From positions 1 through 62,812 of the forward strand of contig JAAAOM010000044.1 in the NCBI GenBank assembly GCA_009908855.1: a DNA stretch of 62,812 bases, written 5' to 3'. A program made the position numbers and the translations under genes. Source of the stretch: Bacteroidota bacterium (GTDB lineage: Bacteria > Bacteroidota > Bacteroidia > Bacteroidales > JAAAOM01). The notes under the pieces are model-generated. The model saw nothing but the letters and a program-made list of their open reading frames with translations, ran no database searches and had not been told where the DNA came from. Below are positions 45,057-53,119 of this stretch, in pieces (the first letter of the stretch is position 1; each line of letters starts with the position of its first letter).

Positions 45057-45926
45057 ATGTCAAACCGAATATCCTACCTCACACACAAAGATATTGATAA
45101 AACCAAATGGGATGCGTGTATTCAAAATGCTTCAAACTGCCTGGTTTATGGCATGTCCTGGTACCTCGACCAGGTTTGTGAGCATTGGGATGGATTGGTA
45201 CTGGGAGATTACCAGGCGGTAATGCCCTTGCCCTGGAAAAGCAAATACGGATTAAAATACGTCATACAGCCATTATTTACCAAACAATTGGGCATTTTTG
45301 GAATTTCAGATGATAATAATATCAATGACTTTCTTAAAAAGATTCCTGTAAAATTTATTTATGTAAACTTTTCCGGGAATTATCAGAATCATTCAGATAA
45401 CCGATTTCCAAAAATGCCGGATCAGGTTCTTGATATGTCAAAATTCCCTGATTACAATAAAAGCACAAGATATAATATCCGTAAATCCATTAAGAATCAA
45501 CTTGTTCATGAACCAGGAACTGTCACTCAGTTTTTAGAAACCTATAAAAAACTTGGCCATAACTTTATCAATAATCAAAAAATCAAATTGTTAGACAAAC
45601 TATTTCATTCAGTGCAATTTAATTCTCACAGTCATTTTTATACAATTTCCGATACAAATAAAGAAATATTGTCTATCTTATGGGTTCTAATATTTAAAAA
45701 CAGGGGGTATCTTATTTCCAGTGCGACAACCGAAAAAGGTAAGAAAAAATCCGCCAAGTTTCTGGCCATTCATCAATTTCTGGAAAATCACAGTCAGCAA
45801 ATTAATGAATTTGATTTTGTAGGTTCTGGTATTCCCGGCGTTTATGATTTTAACCGTGGTTTTGGGGCGCATGAAACGAATTTCCCTGTCATTACCTTTC
45901 ATTTGTTAAACCGGAGCTTTAAATGA
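45057..45926 (+). CDS. FemAB/GNAT-like acyltransferase
   Basis: A 289-residue soluble protein. The pattern 'WDACIQNASNCLVYGMSWYL ... VMPLPWKSKYGLKYVIQPLF' in the N-terminal half and 'YLISSATTEKGKKKSAKFLA ... FDFVGSGIPGVYDFNRGFGA' in the C-terminal half follow the FemAB-like double GNAT fold seen in cell-surface acyl or aminoacyl transferases. Specific substrate unknown. Its last four bases overlap the start of the polysaccharide deacetylase gene, so the two are translationally coupled. By context it modifies a surface glycan or its precursor. Confidence 0.6.
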   Translation: MSNRISYLTHKDIDKTKWDACIQNASNCLVYGMSWYLDQVCEHWDGLVLGDYQAVMPLPWKSKYGLKYVIQPLFTKQLGIFGISDDNNINDFLKKIPVKFIYVNFSGNYQNHSDNRFPKMPDQVLDMSKFPDYNKSTRYNIRKSIKNQLVHEPGTVTQFLETYKKLGHNFINNQKIKLLDKLFHSVQFNSHSHFYTISDTNKEILSILWVLIFKNRGYLISSATTEKGKKKSAKFLAIHQFLENHSQQINEFDFVGSGIPGVYDFNRGFGAHETNFPVITFHLLNRSFK

Positions 45927-46915
45927 ATAAAAACTTCATTTATTCCATATTAAACCTATTTTCTTCTTTTGCCAGTATGAAGCGAATGCAAAAGCGATCT
46001 GGCGTTAATACCATCTACCCCTTCTACCATGTGGTGAATGATTACACGGCTCATTATTTAAGACATGCTTATCGGGTGATGCCCGTTGAACGCTTTGAAA
46101 ATGACCTGGTATTTTTGCTCAAGCATTTTCATCCCGTTTCCCTCTCTGAAATGCAGCATTTAAATCCGATGAATAACAGCAAACCACTGTTTCACCTTAC
46201 CTTTGACGATGGTTTAAAAGAATGTTATCATACAATAATGCCCATATTGGAGAAAAAAGGAGTGCCCGCCACGTTTTTTGTAAATCCTGAATTTGTGGAT
46301 AACAAAGCACTTTTCCATCGTTATAAGGCCAGTACAATCGTGGATCGCATCCGGGATGTAAATGCCACCCAAAGAGCGGCCCTGAAAACAGTGTTAGGCC
46401 GGGGTGAACTGATTTACAATCTGAAGCATATCAATTATAATACAGCCTATAAACTTGATCAATGTGCCCGAATTCTTGATATTGACTGGGATGACTATCT
46501 AAAAACCCACCAACCCTACATGAAATTAAGCCAGCTAAAGGAACTGGTTGATAAAGGCTTTTCGGTTGGTGCGCATACCATGTCACATCCTGAGTTGTAT
46601 TTGATCGAACCGGCCAAACAATTGAATCAAATTCGCAATAGCATCCATTGGATAACGGAGCATTTACCGCAGGAATTAATTGCTTTTTCTTTTCCGTTTA
46701 CCGATTGGGGCATAACCAGCAAAACTTTGCAGCAATTGCACTCGGAGTTTCCGGAGATCATTTATTTTGGAACGGCCGGAATAAAGCAAGATGACCGGAT
46801 GATACAACGCATACCCATGGAATACACATTTTATTCGGGAGAGCAGGTTCTAAAAATGGAATATTTGTATTACTGGTTAAAGGGTATTTTTGGGAAGAAT
46901 AAACGAGTGAGATGA
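45923..46915 (+). CDS. Polysaccharide deacetylase family protein (NodB domain)
   Basis: A 330-residue protein with the NodB metal-site block FHLTFDDGLKECYHTIMPIL (catalytic-base and metal Asp pair) and GVPATFFVNPEFV, then the His pair region VGAHTMSHPELYL. The C-terminal part AFSFPFTDWGIT fits the later conserved strands. Members remove acetyl groups from N-acetylated sugars in peptidoglycan or surface polysaccharide. There is no signal peptide, so the substrate may be a cytoplasmic lipid-linked intermediate. It overlaps the FemAB-like gene by 4 bases and meets the sulfotransferase gene tail to tail with only one base between. Confidence 0.87.
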   Translation: MNKNFIYSILNLFSSFASMKRMQKRSGVNTIYPFYHVVNDYTAHYLRHAYRVMPVERFENDLVFLLKHFHPVSLSEMQHLNPMNNSKPLFHLTFDDGLKECYHTIMPILEKKGVPATFFVNPEFVDNKALFHRYKASTIVDRIRDVNATQRAALKTVLGRGELIYNLKHINYNTAYKLDQCARILDIDWDDYLKTHQPYMKLSQLKELVDKGFSVGAHTMSHPELYLIEPAKQLNQIRNSIHWITEHLPQELIAFSFPFTDWGITSKTLQQLHSEFPEIIYFGTAGIKQDDRMIQRIPMEYTFYSGEQVLKMEYLYYWLKGIFGKNKRVR

Positions 46916-46916
46916 G

Positions 46917-47798
46917 TTACGAACTGAAATCGATGCCGAAAAGTGCCTTTAAATGCTTACTATCTTCTTTAAAATAATCATTTACCTTGTCTCTTTCTTC
47001 ATCGGTCAATTTTTCTTTACCCGTTTTTTTTCGGTTCACTGCATGTAGCTTTTCTACCAATGAAGAGTTTAATATCAGGTTTTTTATTTTTTGCGGGGTA
47101 TAGTGTCGAATGAATTTTCGCAGGCCCATATCCCGGTTCAATAAAAATTGCTCGAACCAAATAAATCGTGCTTTGGCTGATGGATTTAAATGTTTCTCGT
47201 TACTTATTTCAAATGGATTAATGTTGGCAAATGCACAATATTGATTCAAAACCTCTTGTGGCGATTGCTGCAGTGCTTTGGTAGTTGTAATAAAAAAGTT
47301 TTCCGGCGGAAAAACCTCCAGCCATTGCTGTAAATGTTTGTGATACAAACCACTGTAAAAATGACCAAGATTGTTTAATGCAATAATACCTGCATCCTTT
47401 TTTAATAATTCCTTTTCATATTCAAGAGATAAGAGAAACGAAATATCCTTTTTCTGATACCCGTAATTTTTGGCATAAACATACGATGAAAAAGCGCGTT
47501 CAACAGGATCACGAAGTATAACAAGAATTTTCATGTCTTTATTATAAGAATGAATACGGGATATGGCTTCATAATCGATCATTAAATAGGTATCAGCAGA
47601 TGCAATAATGGGTTGGTCGCTACAATGTTTAAAAAAACTGTGATAATACGAATTGCCACGATTAAACAAATCAGCCTGCGAGAAAAAATGAACCTCTTTA
47701 TACCTGGAAAAACATACCTGCGGATGTTCTTCGAGATATTTGCAAAAAGTTGTGCTGCCCGAACGGCCTGCACCAATTAATAGGTGATTAACTTTCAT
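46917..47798 (-). CDS. PAPS-dependent sulfotransferase
   Basis: A 293-residue soluble protein. The 5'-phosphosulfate binding loop is LLIGAGRSGSTTFCKYLEEH at the N-terminus, and the 3'-phosphate binding element is ILVILRDPVERAFSSYVYAK. The chain ends in KVNDYFKEDSKHLKALFGID, typical of heparan/glycan-type sulfotransferases. It would move sulfate from PAPS to a hydroxyl or amine of a surface glycan, an uncommon decoration for bacteria. The start was set at MKVNHLLIGAG; an upstream Met adds 44 residues unlike the family. It is divergent from the FkbM gene. Confidence 0.88.
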   Translation of the reverse strand: MKVNHLLIGAGRSGSTTFCKYLEEHPQVCFSRYKEVHFFSQADLFNRGNSYYHSFFKHCSDQPIIASADTYLMIDYEAISRIHSYNKDMKILVILRDPVERAFSSYVYAKNYGYQKKDISFLLSLEYEKELLKKDAGIIALNNLGHFYSGLYHKHLQQWLEVFPPENFFITTTKALQQSPQEVLNQYCAFANINPFEISNEKHLNPSAKARFIWFEQFLLNRDMGLRKFIRHYTPQKIKNLILNSSLVEKLHAVNRKKTGKEKLTDEERDKVNDYFKEDSKHLKALFGIDFSS

Positions 47799-47935
47799 AA
47801 AACCAACGGTCAATTGCAGATTAAAAATGAATTGGCAGGATAAAATTAATGGAAAAACCTGAAGTTGAACCGAAATGGAATGGGAATAATGGCAAATCAT
47901 TTTAATTTTGAGCATTGACTTCGGATACATAACAA

Positions 47936-48721
47936 ATGAAAATGATAACTACCGGTTTCAAAAATTTTATTTGGCAGCGATTTATTGAGATAGACAGCGT
48001 ATTAAAATTCCCTTTCCTTAAAGAAGGAGAAATTGGCATTCAGGTTGGATTTGATATGATTAACCCGTTTACCAGCGATATATTTCTTATGCACCGGCGC
48101 GTGTGTCCATCCGGACAGGTGATTGCCATAGACCCTGACCCGTATAATATTGAAGAAGCCCGGAAAATAGTTGAACAGAAAGGACTGAACATTTGCTTTG
48201 TACAATGTGCAGTATATGCTGATTCAGGTACAACCCGTTTGCTTATGGGCGAAAAACCAAGCTGGAACCGACTTTATAACCTCCCTAAGGCAACCGTACC
48301 AATAAGTGATCGTGTGCTGGATGTTGAGATGAAAACGCTGGACGATATTGTGAAGCATGAATCCATTGATTTGGATAAGATTGGCCATATCAGTTTAACC
48401 ATCAATGGAAGCGAATATTATGCATTATTGGGCATGAAGGAAATTCTTACCCATGCCAAAAACATGGCCATAACAGTAGTTACCGGTCATCAAACAGCTA
48501 CCGGAAACATCAATGGTCGCAGGGATGTTGATCTCATTTCAGCCTTGTTAAAAGATTATGGTTTTCAAATTAAATTCAAACGCATTCATCAACTGTTTTG
48601 GTGGGGATTTATAGTAAAAACATTGCTCAATCGTAAATGGATTTATGGCAGGAAAAACTACGGTATCCTCATGGCTGTCAAGGGAAATAAGAAGATACCT
48701 TGGTATCAGTCGTTTTCGTGA
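47936..48721 (+). CDS. FkbM family methyltransferase
   Basis: A 261-residue SAM-dependent methyltransferase. The Rossmann region contains EGEIGIQVGFDMINPFTSDI (motif I variant), GQVIAIDPDPYNIEEARKIV with the acidic SAM ligand, and LNICFVQCAVYADSGTTRL. The FkbM-type segment TLDDIVKHESIDLDKIGHIS with LTINGSEYYALLGM follows, in which the usual KIDVEG is changed to LTINGS, so catalytic competence is uncertain. FkbM proteins O-methylate sugars and related groups. Its last 16 bases overlap the convergent acetyltransferase gene on the opposite strand. Confidence 0.78.
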   Translation: MKMITTGFKNFIWQRFIEIDSVLKFPFLKEGEIGIQVGFDMINPFTSDIFLMHRRVCPSGQVIAIDPDPYNIEEARKIVEQKGLNICFVQCAVYADSGTTRLLMGEKPSWNRLYNLPKATVPISDRVLDVEMKTLDDIVKHESIDLDKIGHISLTINGSEYYALLGMKEILTHAKNMAITVVTGHQTATGNINGRRDVDLISALLKDYGFQIKFKRIHQLFWWGFIVKTLLNRKWIYGRKNYGILMAVKGNKKIPWYQSFS

Positions 48722-49251
48722 TTGAAGCCTGAGGTTTCATAATCCCCTATCTTTTTAATCACCCGTGCCGGATTCCCTCCAATTATTTGATTCCCTTCAA
48801 GAAATGATTTTGTGACCACTGCCCCGGCGGCCACAACCGTATGCTCTCCCAGTTCTACCTCGGGGAGAATAATACACCCTGTTGCCAACCAACTGTTATT
48901 ACCAATTTTTATGGGGTTGGCGGTTTTGTAATTTTTGAAATTGCTAACATCATGATTCATGCTAATGATAGAAACTTTGGGACCCATAATTACATTTTCC
49001 CCCAGATATAATCCATTTCGGGCATCTATATAACATCCCATGGCACTGCCGGGACGGTGTATAGTTCGATGAATATTTTTGTAGGCTTTAATGACGGATG
49101 TATGATGAACCGGCCAGGGGATTTCGCAATTGACGCCAACGATCTTTTGAAAATAGGCCATTTTTAAAAAATGACCCAATGGCAGGCCTTTCGGAAAATG
49201 GTAACGCGGATAAAATATCCTTAATAATATTCTGTAAACCAGCTGTTTCAA
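48706..49251 (-). CDS. Hexapeptide-repeat acetyltransferase (WcaF/LacA type)
   Basis: A 181-residue left-handed beta-helix acyltransferase. The hexapeptide repeats run from about residue 75 to 155: YIDARNGLYLGENVIMGPKV, IKIGNNSWLATGCIILPEVE and LGEHTVVAAGAVVTKS. The acceptor/catalytic His lies in SIISMNHDVSN. The C-terminus GNQIIGGNPARVIKKIG is typical of sugar O-acetyltransferases of exopolysaccharide loci. It starts 4 bases inside the end of the flippase gene (ATGA-type overlap) and its end overlaps the FkbM gene from the other strand. Confidence 0.88.
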   Translation of the reverse strand: MKQLVYRILLRIFYPRYHFPKGLPLGHFLKMAYFQKIVGVNCEIPWPVHHTSVIKAYKNIHRTIHRPGSAMGCYIDARNGLYLGENVIMGPKVSIISMNHDVSNFKNYKTANPIKIGNNSWLATGCIILPEVELGEHTVVAAGAVVTKSFLEGNQIIGGNPARVIKKIGDYETSGFNHEND

Positions 49252-50564
49252 TTTCGTGTATAGGTTAATTTCAACATGTAAACCATGATAAATATATTAA
49301 ATAATACTCCTGCCAGACTATAAAGAAGAACAGAAAATAGGGCTTCCTGAAAAATAATATATCCCAGGTATAAACACACAACCCGGGTTATGAGTAATAG
49401 CGTATTATAACCAAGTAAAAATCGTTGCTTCCTCAATATGGATAACACTCTTAAAATAGGGGCATTTAAAAATGTCAAAAATAACCAAGGTGCTAAAATA
49501 CGGGTATAAACACCTGAAGTATTCCAGTTCTCTCCAAACACAACTTCAAATATGAATGGAGCAGCAATGAATAAAAGAAGAAATGGAATAATCCCTAACT
49601 TAAACAACGACCAGTAATTTTGCCTTACATATCGTTTCAAATTTGCCGGTTCGTGATGATAAATCTGACTGGCTTCCCGGTAAAACACCTCACTATATGA
49701 TTGTGACATCAGTAATAACGGAACTCCAATAATCTTTAAACTTAATCCATACAAACCCGCAATCTTGAGTCCGTATAATGTAGTTAAAAGTATAATTGGA
49801 ATATGTCGTGAAATGGCATTTGTCAGACTAATAAAAGTGCTGAAAAGAGGAAATTCCTTGTACTTTATGATCAGTGCTTTCGCTTTGGTCCCAGTAATCC
49901 ACTCAATTGTAAAATGATGTTTATAAATCTTTAACAGGTTAGAAATACTGGCGGTAATAAGACCAAAAATATTTCCAACAATCAGTTGCCAGGAGGAAGC
50001 CTTTATAAATCCCGCTATTATTTGATAAGATGATAATGAGGACGATTTAATGATGTTACTCAATGAGATACGTTTATATTTTTTTAACCTCACCAGTGTA
50101 CTGTTCGATAATTGAATGAAACTATTTAAAAACGTTGCCAGGGGAATCAGCAATAACCAGGAGTTATTGCCCTGAACACCCAGCTTTGAAGCGATTAAAG
50201 GTTTAAATAAAAGGATAAGCAGGAGTAATAGAGATGACAAGAACCATGTAATTTGAACACCTAAAGAAAAAAGCTGCCTGGCTTCTTGGTTATCAGATGA
50301 CAGAACAATGGTTGATTCAATTTTCAGATTACTGATAACAGTTAAAATGGTAACAATGGAAGAATACAAAAAGAAAGTTCCAAATTCCTGTTCACTATAA
50401 ACGCGGGTAAGAATAACTGTTGCAAGGATCGGAATAGCTTGCGCAATACCCGAGCCCGAGAATAACAAAAACACGTTACGGTTAAATTCAGAGGATAAAA
50501 ATTGTTTAATTCTTTTTTGCACAATAGCCAATTTGATGTTCAAAATAAATGAAAATGAATACAT
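49248..50564 (-). CDS. Oligosaccharide flippase family protein (Wzx-like)
   Basis: A 438-residue integral membrane protein of the MOP superfamily with 12 predicted helices. The N-terminus VFLLFSGSGIAQAIPILATV, with VILTRVYSEQEFGTFFLYSS, is characteristic of Wzx-type flippases. Later helices include LIIKYKEFPLFSTFISLTNA and SLKIIGVPLLLMSQSYSEVF. It would move lipid-linked oligosaccharide across the inner membrane. It is followed by the acetyltransferase with a 4-base overlap, so the two form an operon. No polymerase or glycosyltransferase gene is next to it within this window. Confidence 0.88.
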   Translation of the reverse strand: MYSFSFILNIKLAIVQKRIKQFLSSEFNRNVFLLFSGSGIAQAIPILATVILTRVYSEQEFGTFFLYSSIVTILTVISNLKIESTIVLSSDNQEARQLFSLGVQITWFLSSLLLLLILLFKPLIASKLGVQGNNSWLLLIPLATFLNSFIQLSNSTLVRLKKYKRISLSNIIKSSSLSSYQIIAGFIKASSWQLIVGNIFGLITASISNLLKIYKHHFTIEWITGTKAKALIIKYKEFPLFSTFISLTNAISRHIPIILLTTLYGLKIAGLYGLSLKIIGVPLLLMSQSYSEVFYREASQIYHHEPANLKRYVRQNYWSLFKLGIIPFLLLFIAAPFIFEVVFGENWNTSGVYTRILAPWLFLTFLNAPILRVLSILRKQRFLLGYNTLLLITRVVCLYLGYIIFQEALFSVLLYSLAGVLFNIFIMVYMLKLTYTRN

Positions 50565-50654
50565 GCAAAGGTCAAAAGTAATGGAAATAATAAATAATTA
50601 TTAAGGGGTTTATGCACAGGTATGTGCCCTAAAGCCCCAAAAAAAACCACCTAC

Positions 50655-50852
50655 ACACATGAAAATAATTGATAGATGAATAAAAACACCGGCACGATGA
50701 ACAAAAATCCTTCCTTGATGCACAAAAATGGCCGGTTGATGAATAAAAACTTACCCTCGATGCACAAAAATGGCTGCTCGATGGATATAAATTTTGCCTC
50801 GATGCATAAAAATGGTCAGTCGATGGATGCAAATACCCCCTCGATGCAGTAA
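50655..50852 (+). repeat. 21-bp tandem repeat array, at least eight units, reading as heptapeptide repeats
   Basis: Consecutive units of exactly 21 bases start with GATG and carry a central A-tract, for example GATGCACAAAAATGGCCGGTT and its neighbours; consensus GATGNANAAAAATNNCNNNTC. Eight full units run from 50675 to about 50842, with a partial unit on each side. Because 21 is a multiple of three, the plus strand from ATG 50676 to TAA 50850-50852 is open: 58 codons, repeating Met-x-Lys-Asn-x-x-Ser/Leu (as in MHKNGRL, MHKNGCS, MHKNGQS). The minus strand is also open with a HFCASR-type repeat. The 21-base period equals two helical turns, so the A-tracts are phased and the DNA could be bent. 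Confidence 0.85.
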
Positions 50853-50978
50853 AACAGAAGCCCCATACCTGCAAATCATGCATTGATATTCAGGCAGGCT
50901 ATTCCTGTAAAAGCCCGGTTTGATTTTAGGTGGGCCATAATACCATTGTGCCCGAAAAACAGTTGTATAACATTTTAC

Positions 50979-51008
50979 GACTTAAATAACAACCGTTATA
51001 TTTAAGTC
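50979..51008. promoter_or_regulatory. Perfect 10-bp inverted repeat, operator-like
   Basis: GACTTAAATA at 50979-50988 and its exact reverse complement TATTTAAGTC at 50999-51008 are separated by 10 bases. The centre lies about 37 bases before the ATG at 51031. The size and spacing fit a dimeric repressor or activator site; no terminator-like T-run follows. Confidence 0.6.
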
Positions 51009-51030
51009 ATTATAAATCAAAATTACAATC

Positions 51031-51678
51031 ATGAACCAAAATCAAATCAATCGCAAAGAAATGCAGGAAGCAGTAATCAATTATCTCGACAAAAATGTAC
51101 AGAAATGGAGCCCTATCCCTAAAGTGGGTGAATTTAAAAATGAGTTGGAGACTGTCCATCAACAAATAAACGCAGCTCAGGAAGCCCAACAGGCGGCACA
51201 GGTAACCATGGGTAAATCTAAAAATGAATTAAAGCGTACGATCGCCGAAAAAGCGGACATTTTAAATGATATTTTGGAAGCGTATGCCTCGATAACCGGT
51301 CATGTAGATTTGGAAAGCCGCATGGCAGCTTCTTTTTCTGAGTTATACACGCTTAAAAACACTGAGTTTATCCCTCGTGTACAGGAAATTATTGAAGAAG
51401 CAGAAAAAAACATCGAAGTATTAACCACTGAATATGGTATGACGGAAGCACAAATTACTGATCTTAAAAACAATACCGATCAGTTTTTAACCATGCAGGG
51501 CCAGCCCCGGGCTTACAAAATAGCTTCCACACAGGCCACTAAACAGTTGGAGCAATTATTTAGCGATGCCAATACTATATTGTCCGATCGGCTCGATAAA
51601 GTATTAAAACTGTTTAAACGCCGCGACTATAACTTCTATAATGGTTATCTGGCAGCCAGAACGATTGTGGATGATTAA
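51031..51678 (+). CDS. Uncharacterised all-helical Bacteroidota protein
   Basis: A 215-residue soluble protein predicted to be nearly all helix. It starts MNQNQINRKEMQEAVINYLD, has a glutamine/alanine-rich heptad segment (QQINAAQEAQQAAQVTMGKS), and ends with IDxVLKLFKRRDYNFYNGYLAAR-like residues (LDKVLKLFKRRDYNFYNGYL). I have seen similar hypothetical proteins widely in Bacteroidota but know no function. No signal peptide or membrane segment is present. It stands alone between a perfect palindrome and a strong terminator, so it is an independently regulated transcript. Confidence 0.75.
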   Translation: MNQNQINRKEMQEAVINYLDKNVQKWSPIPKVGEFKNELETVHQQINAAQEAQQAAQVTMGKSKNELKRTIAEKADILNDILEAYASITGHVDLESRMAASFSELYTLKNTEFIPRVQEIIEEAEKNIEVLTTEYGMTEAQITDLKNNTDQFLTMQGQPRAYKIASTQATKQLEQLFSDANTILSDRLDKVLKLFKRRDYNFYNGYLAARTIVDD

Positions 51679-51700
51679 AACAATAGTGTTTAGATTCTCC

Positions 51701-51732
51701 ATGGTTCAAGCGTTCGCTTGAACCATTTTTTG
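51701..51732 (+). terminator. Strong intrinsic terminator
   Basis: The stem ATGGTTCAAGC pairs with GCTTGAACCAT around a GTTC loop and is followed by a T-run. It lies 23 bases after the stop of the helical-protein gene. It is the clearest Rho-independent terminator in the window. Confidence 0.85.
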
Positions 51733-52022
51733 TTGGCAACAGGCATTATTAATCAGTCAATTTGGAAATAATCTCTCTTACCGTCAGTAAAAGGAAATCT
51801 TAGGAGGACGATATCACCAAACCTCAACTCATCTATAATTAATCGCTGTCATAAATGGAGTCCGAATCAGCATATCCCTTTAAGAATTGACTTTGAGTTG
51901 TTTGTTGTAAAATCAAATCATCATACATAAACTAAATTACATAAAAAAGCAATTTCGTCATATCGCTCTGTCAGGTTATAATTGGGATTACAGGCTATTG
52001 GTTAAGGAATACCTTTCGTAAC
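51733..52022. other. Spacer between terminator and ftsE
   Basis: I see no gene, RNA or repeat here. A short in-frame stretch near 51845-51925 reads like a protein tail (LRIDFELFVVKSNHHT then stop) but has no start or homology that I can name; it may be a fragment of a lost gene. Confidence 0.3.
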
Positions 52023-52739
52023 TCACCCCAAACTACTAAAATCAATCTCCTCCACCATGGGCGCTTCAATCAGTTTTCCCTCCTCACACTTAAAGGTACG
52101 TGAATTGTATTTTTTCAGCAATCCGTAGTTATGGGTGGCCATAATCACTGCTCGTCCTTCCTGGCTCAGGTCTTTTAATATTTTAAAAATGCCCTCGGAG
52201 GTTTCCGGGTCTAAATTACCGGTGGGTTCATCAGCCAGGATGATCTCCGGATTGTTTAACAATGCCCGGGCAATTACCACACGCTGCTGCTCACCGCCAG
52301 ACAGTTGGTGTGGCATTTTATACCCCTTGTATCCCAGTCCTACAATACTCAATACTTCTTCAATACGTTCATTAATTTCTTTTTTATTCTTCCAGCCCGT
52401 CGCCTTAAGCACAAACATTAAGTTTTCGTAAACGCTGCGGTCAATAAGCAATTGAAAATCCTGGAACACAATTCCCAATTTACGGCGGAGGTAAGGTACC
52501 TGGCGTTTTTTGAGCTTATGCAGCGGAAAGGTTGCCACGGTGGCCAGCCCTTCCTGCAAAGGCAATTCGGCATTGATGGTTTTAATCAAACTGGATTTCC
52601 CACTGCCCACGCGGCCAATAACGTATACAAATTCGCCGCTGTGCACGGCCATATTCACATCCGATAATACCAGGTAATCATCCTGAAATATTTTCGCCTC
52701 TTTAAACTGAATAATGGCTTCTTTCCCGCTCTCCGGCAT
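52023..52739 (-). CDS. ftsE: FtsE-like ABC transporter ATP-binding protein
   Basis: A 238-residue ABC ATPase of the cell-division FtsE type. Walker A is GRVGSGKSS at residues 42-49, the Q-loop is VFQDFQLL, the signature is LSGGEQQR, Walker B is EIILADEPTGNLD and the H-loop is MATHNYGL. VLSDVNMAVHSGEFVYVIGR is typical of Bacteroidota FtsE. FtsE with the membrane protein FtsX controls peptidoglycan hydrolases at division. No ftsX gene is adjacent, which is common in this phylum. The start MPESGKEAIIQF was chosen; the upstream Met adds 12 residues not conserved. Confidence 0.85.
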   Translation of the reverse strand: MPESGKEAIIQFKEAKIFQDDYLVLSDVNMAVHSGEFVYVIGRVGSGKSSLIKTINAELPLQEGLATVATFPLHKLKKRQVPYLRRKLGIVFQDFQLLIDRSVYENLMFVLKATGWKNKKEINERIEEVLSIVGLGYKGYKMPHQLSGGEQQRVVIARALLNNPEIILADEPTGNLDPETSEGIFKILKDLSQEGRAVIMATHNYGLLKKYNSRTFKCEEGKLIEAPMVEEIDFSSLG

Positions 52740-52937
52740 AAATAGTTGTTTTAAAAAATTATAATTAAGCTTCAAATATATTAATTAGTTATCATAATGG
52801 TTAGAAACAATATTCTTTCCTGTTAACAGTTTTATGTTAATTAAATAAAAATTAATACGTCCGGCAATTATATCAAATAATTAATTTTGTGATGACCAGA
52901 TTGAAGAATTGAAATTAATGATAAATAAATGCAGCGT

Positions 52938-53100
52938 GTTCAAAAAACAATAATCAATGTTCAAATAACAAATAAAATCCAATAACCAAAAGATTCAATG
53001 ACCAAAACCATATAGCAGTTTGAAAATTGAAATGTTTGATATTTGGGAGTTATTTGATATTTGTTATTTATCATTTGGAAATTATTGACTTCTGGAATTT
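52938..53100. repeat. AT-rich inverted-repeat element with CAAATAACAAATA words
   Basis: In the ftsE/TPR divergent spacer the left part (about 52938-53010) is built from words such as CAAATAACAAATAAAATCCA. The right part (about 53020-53100) contains the complementary type, GATATTTGTTATTTATCATT, so transcripts can fold into an imperfect hairpin. I have seen this kind of element between genes in other Bacteroidota. The remaining spacer has only a TAATTTTG promoter-like word at 52882-52889, too far from the next start to be decisive. Confidence 0.5.
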
Positions 53101-53119
53101 TGATACTAAACATATTTAA

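Larger units (their letters stand above)
50565..51030. other. Spacer with repeat array and palindromic operator
   Basis: This 466-base region between the flippase start and the helical-protein gene contains the 21-bp repeat array (50655-50852) and the palindrome at 50979-51008. The rest holds no gene I can support. Confidence 0.6.

Noticed and set aside
50629-50883. 84-codon minus-strand frame through the 21-bp repeats, rich in Cys and Ser
   Set aside because: Open only because the repeat length is a multiple of three. The plus-strand reading is equally open, so I list the array as a repeat and do not call a gene.
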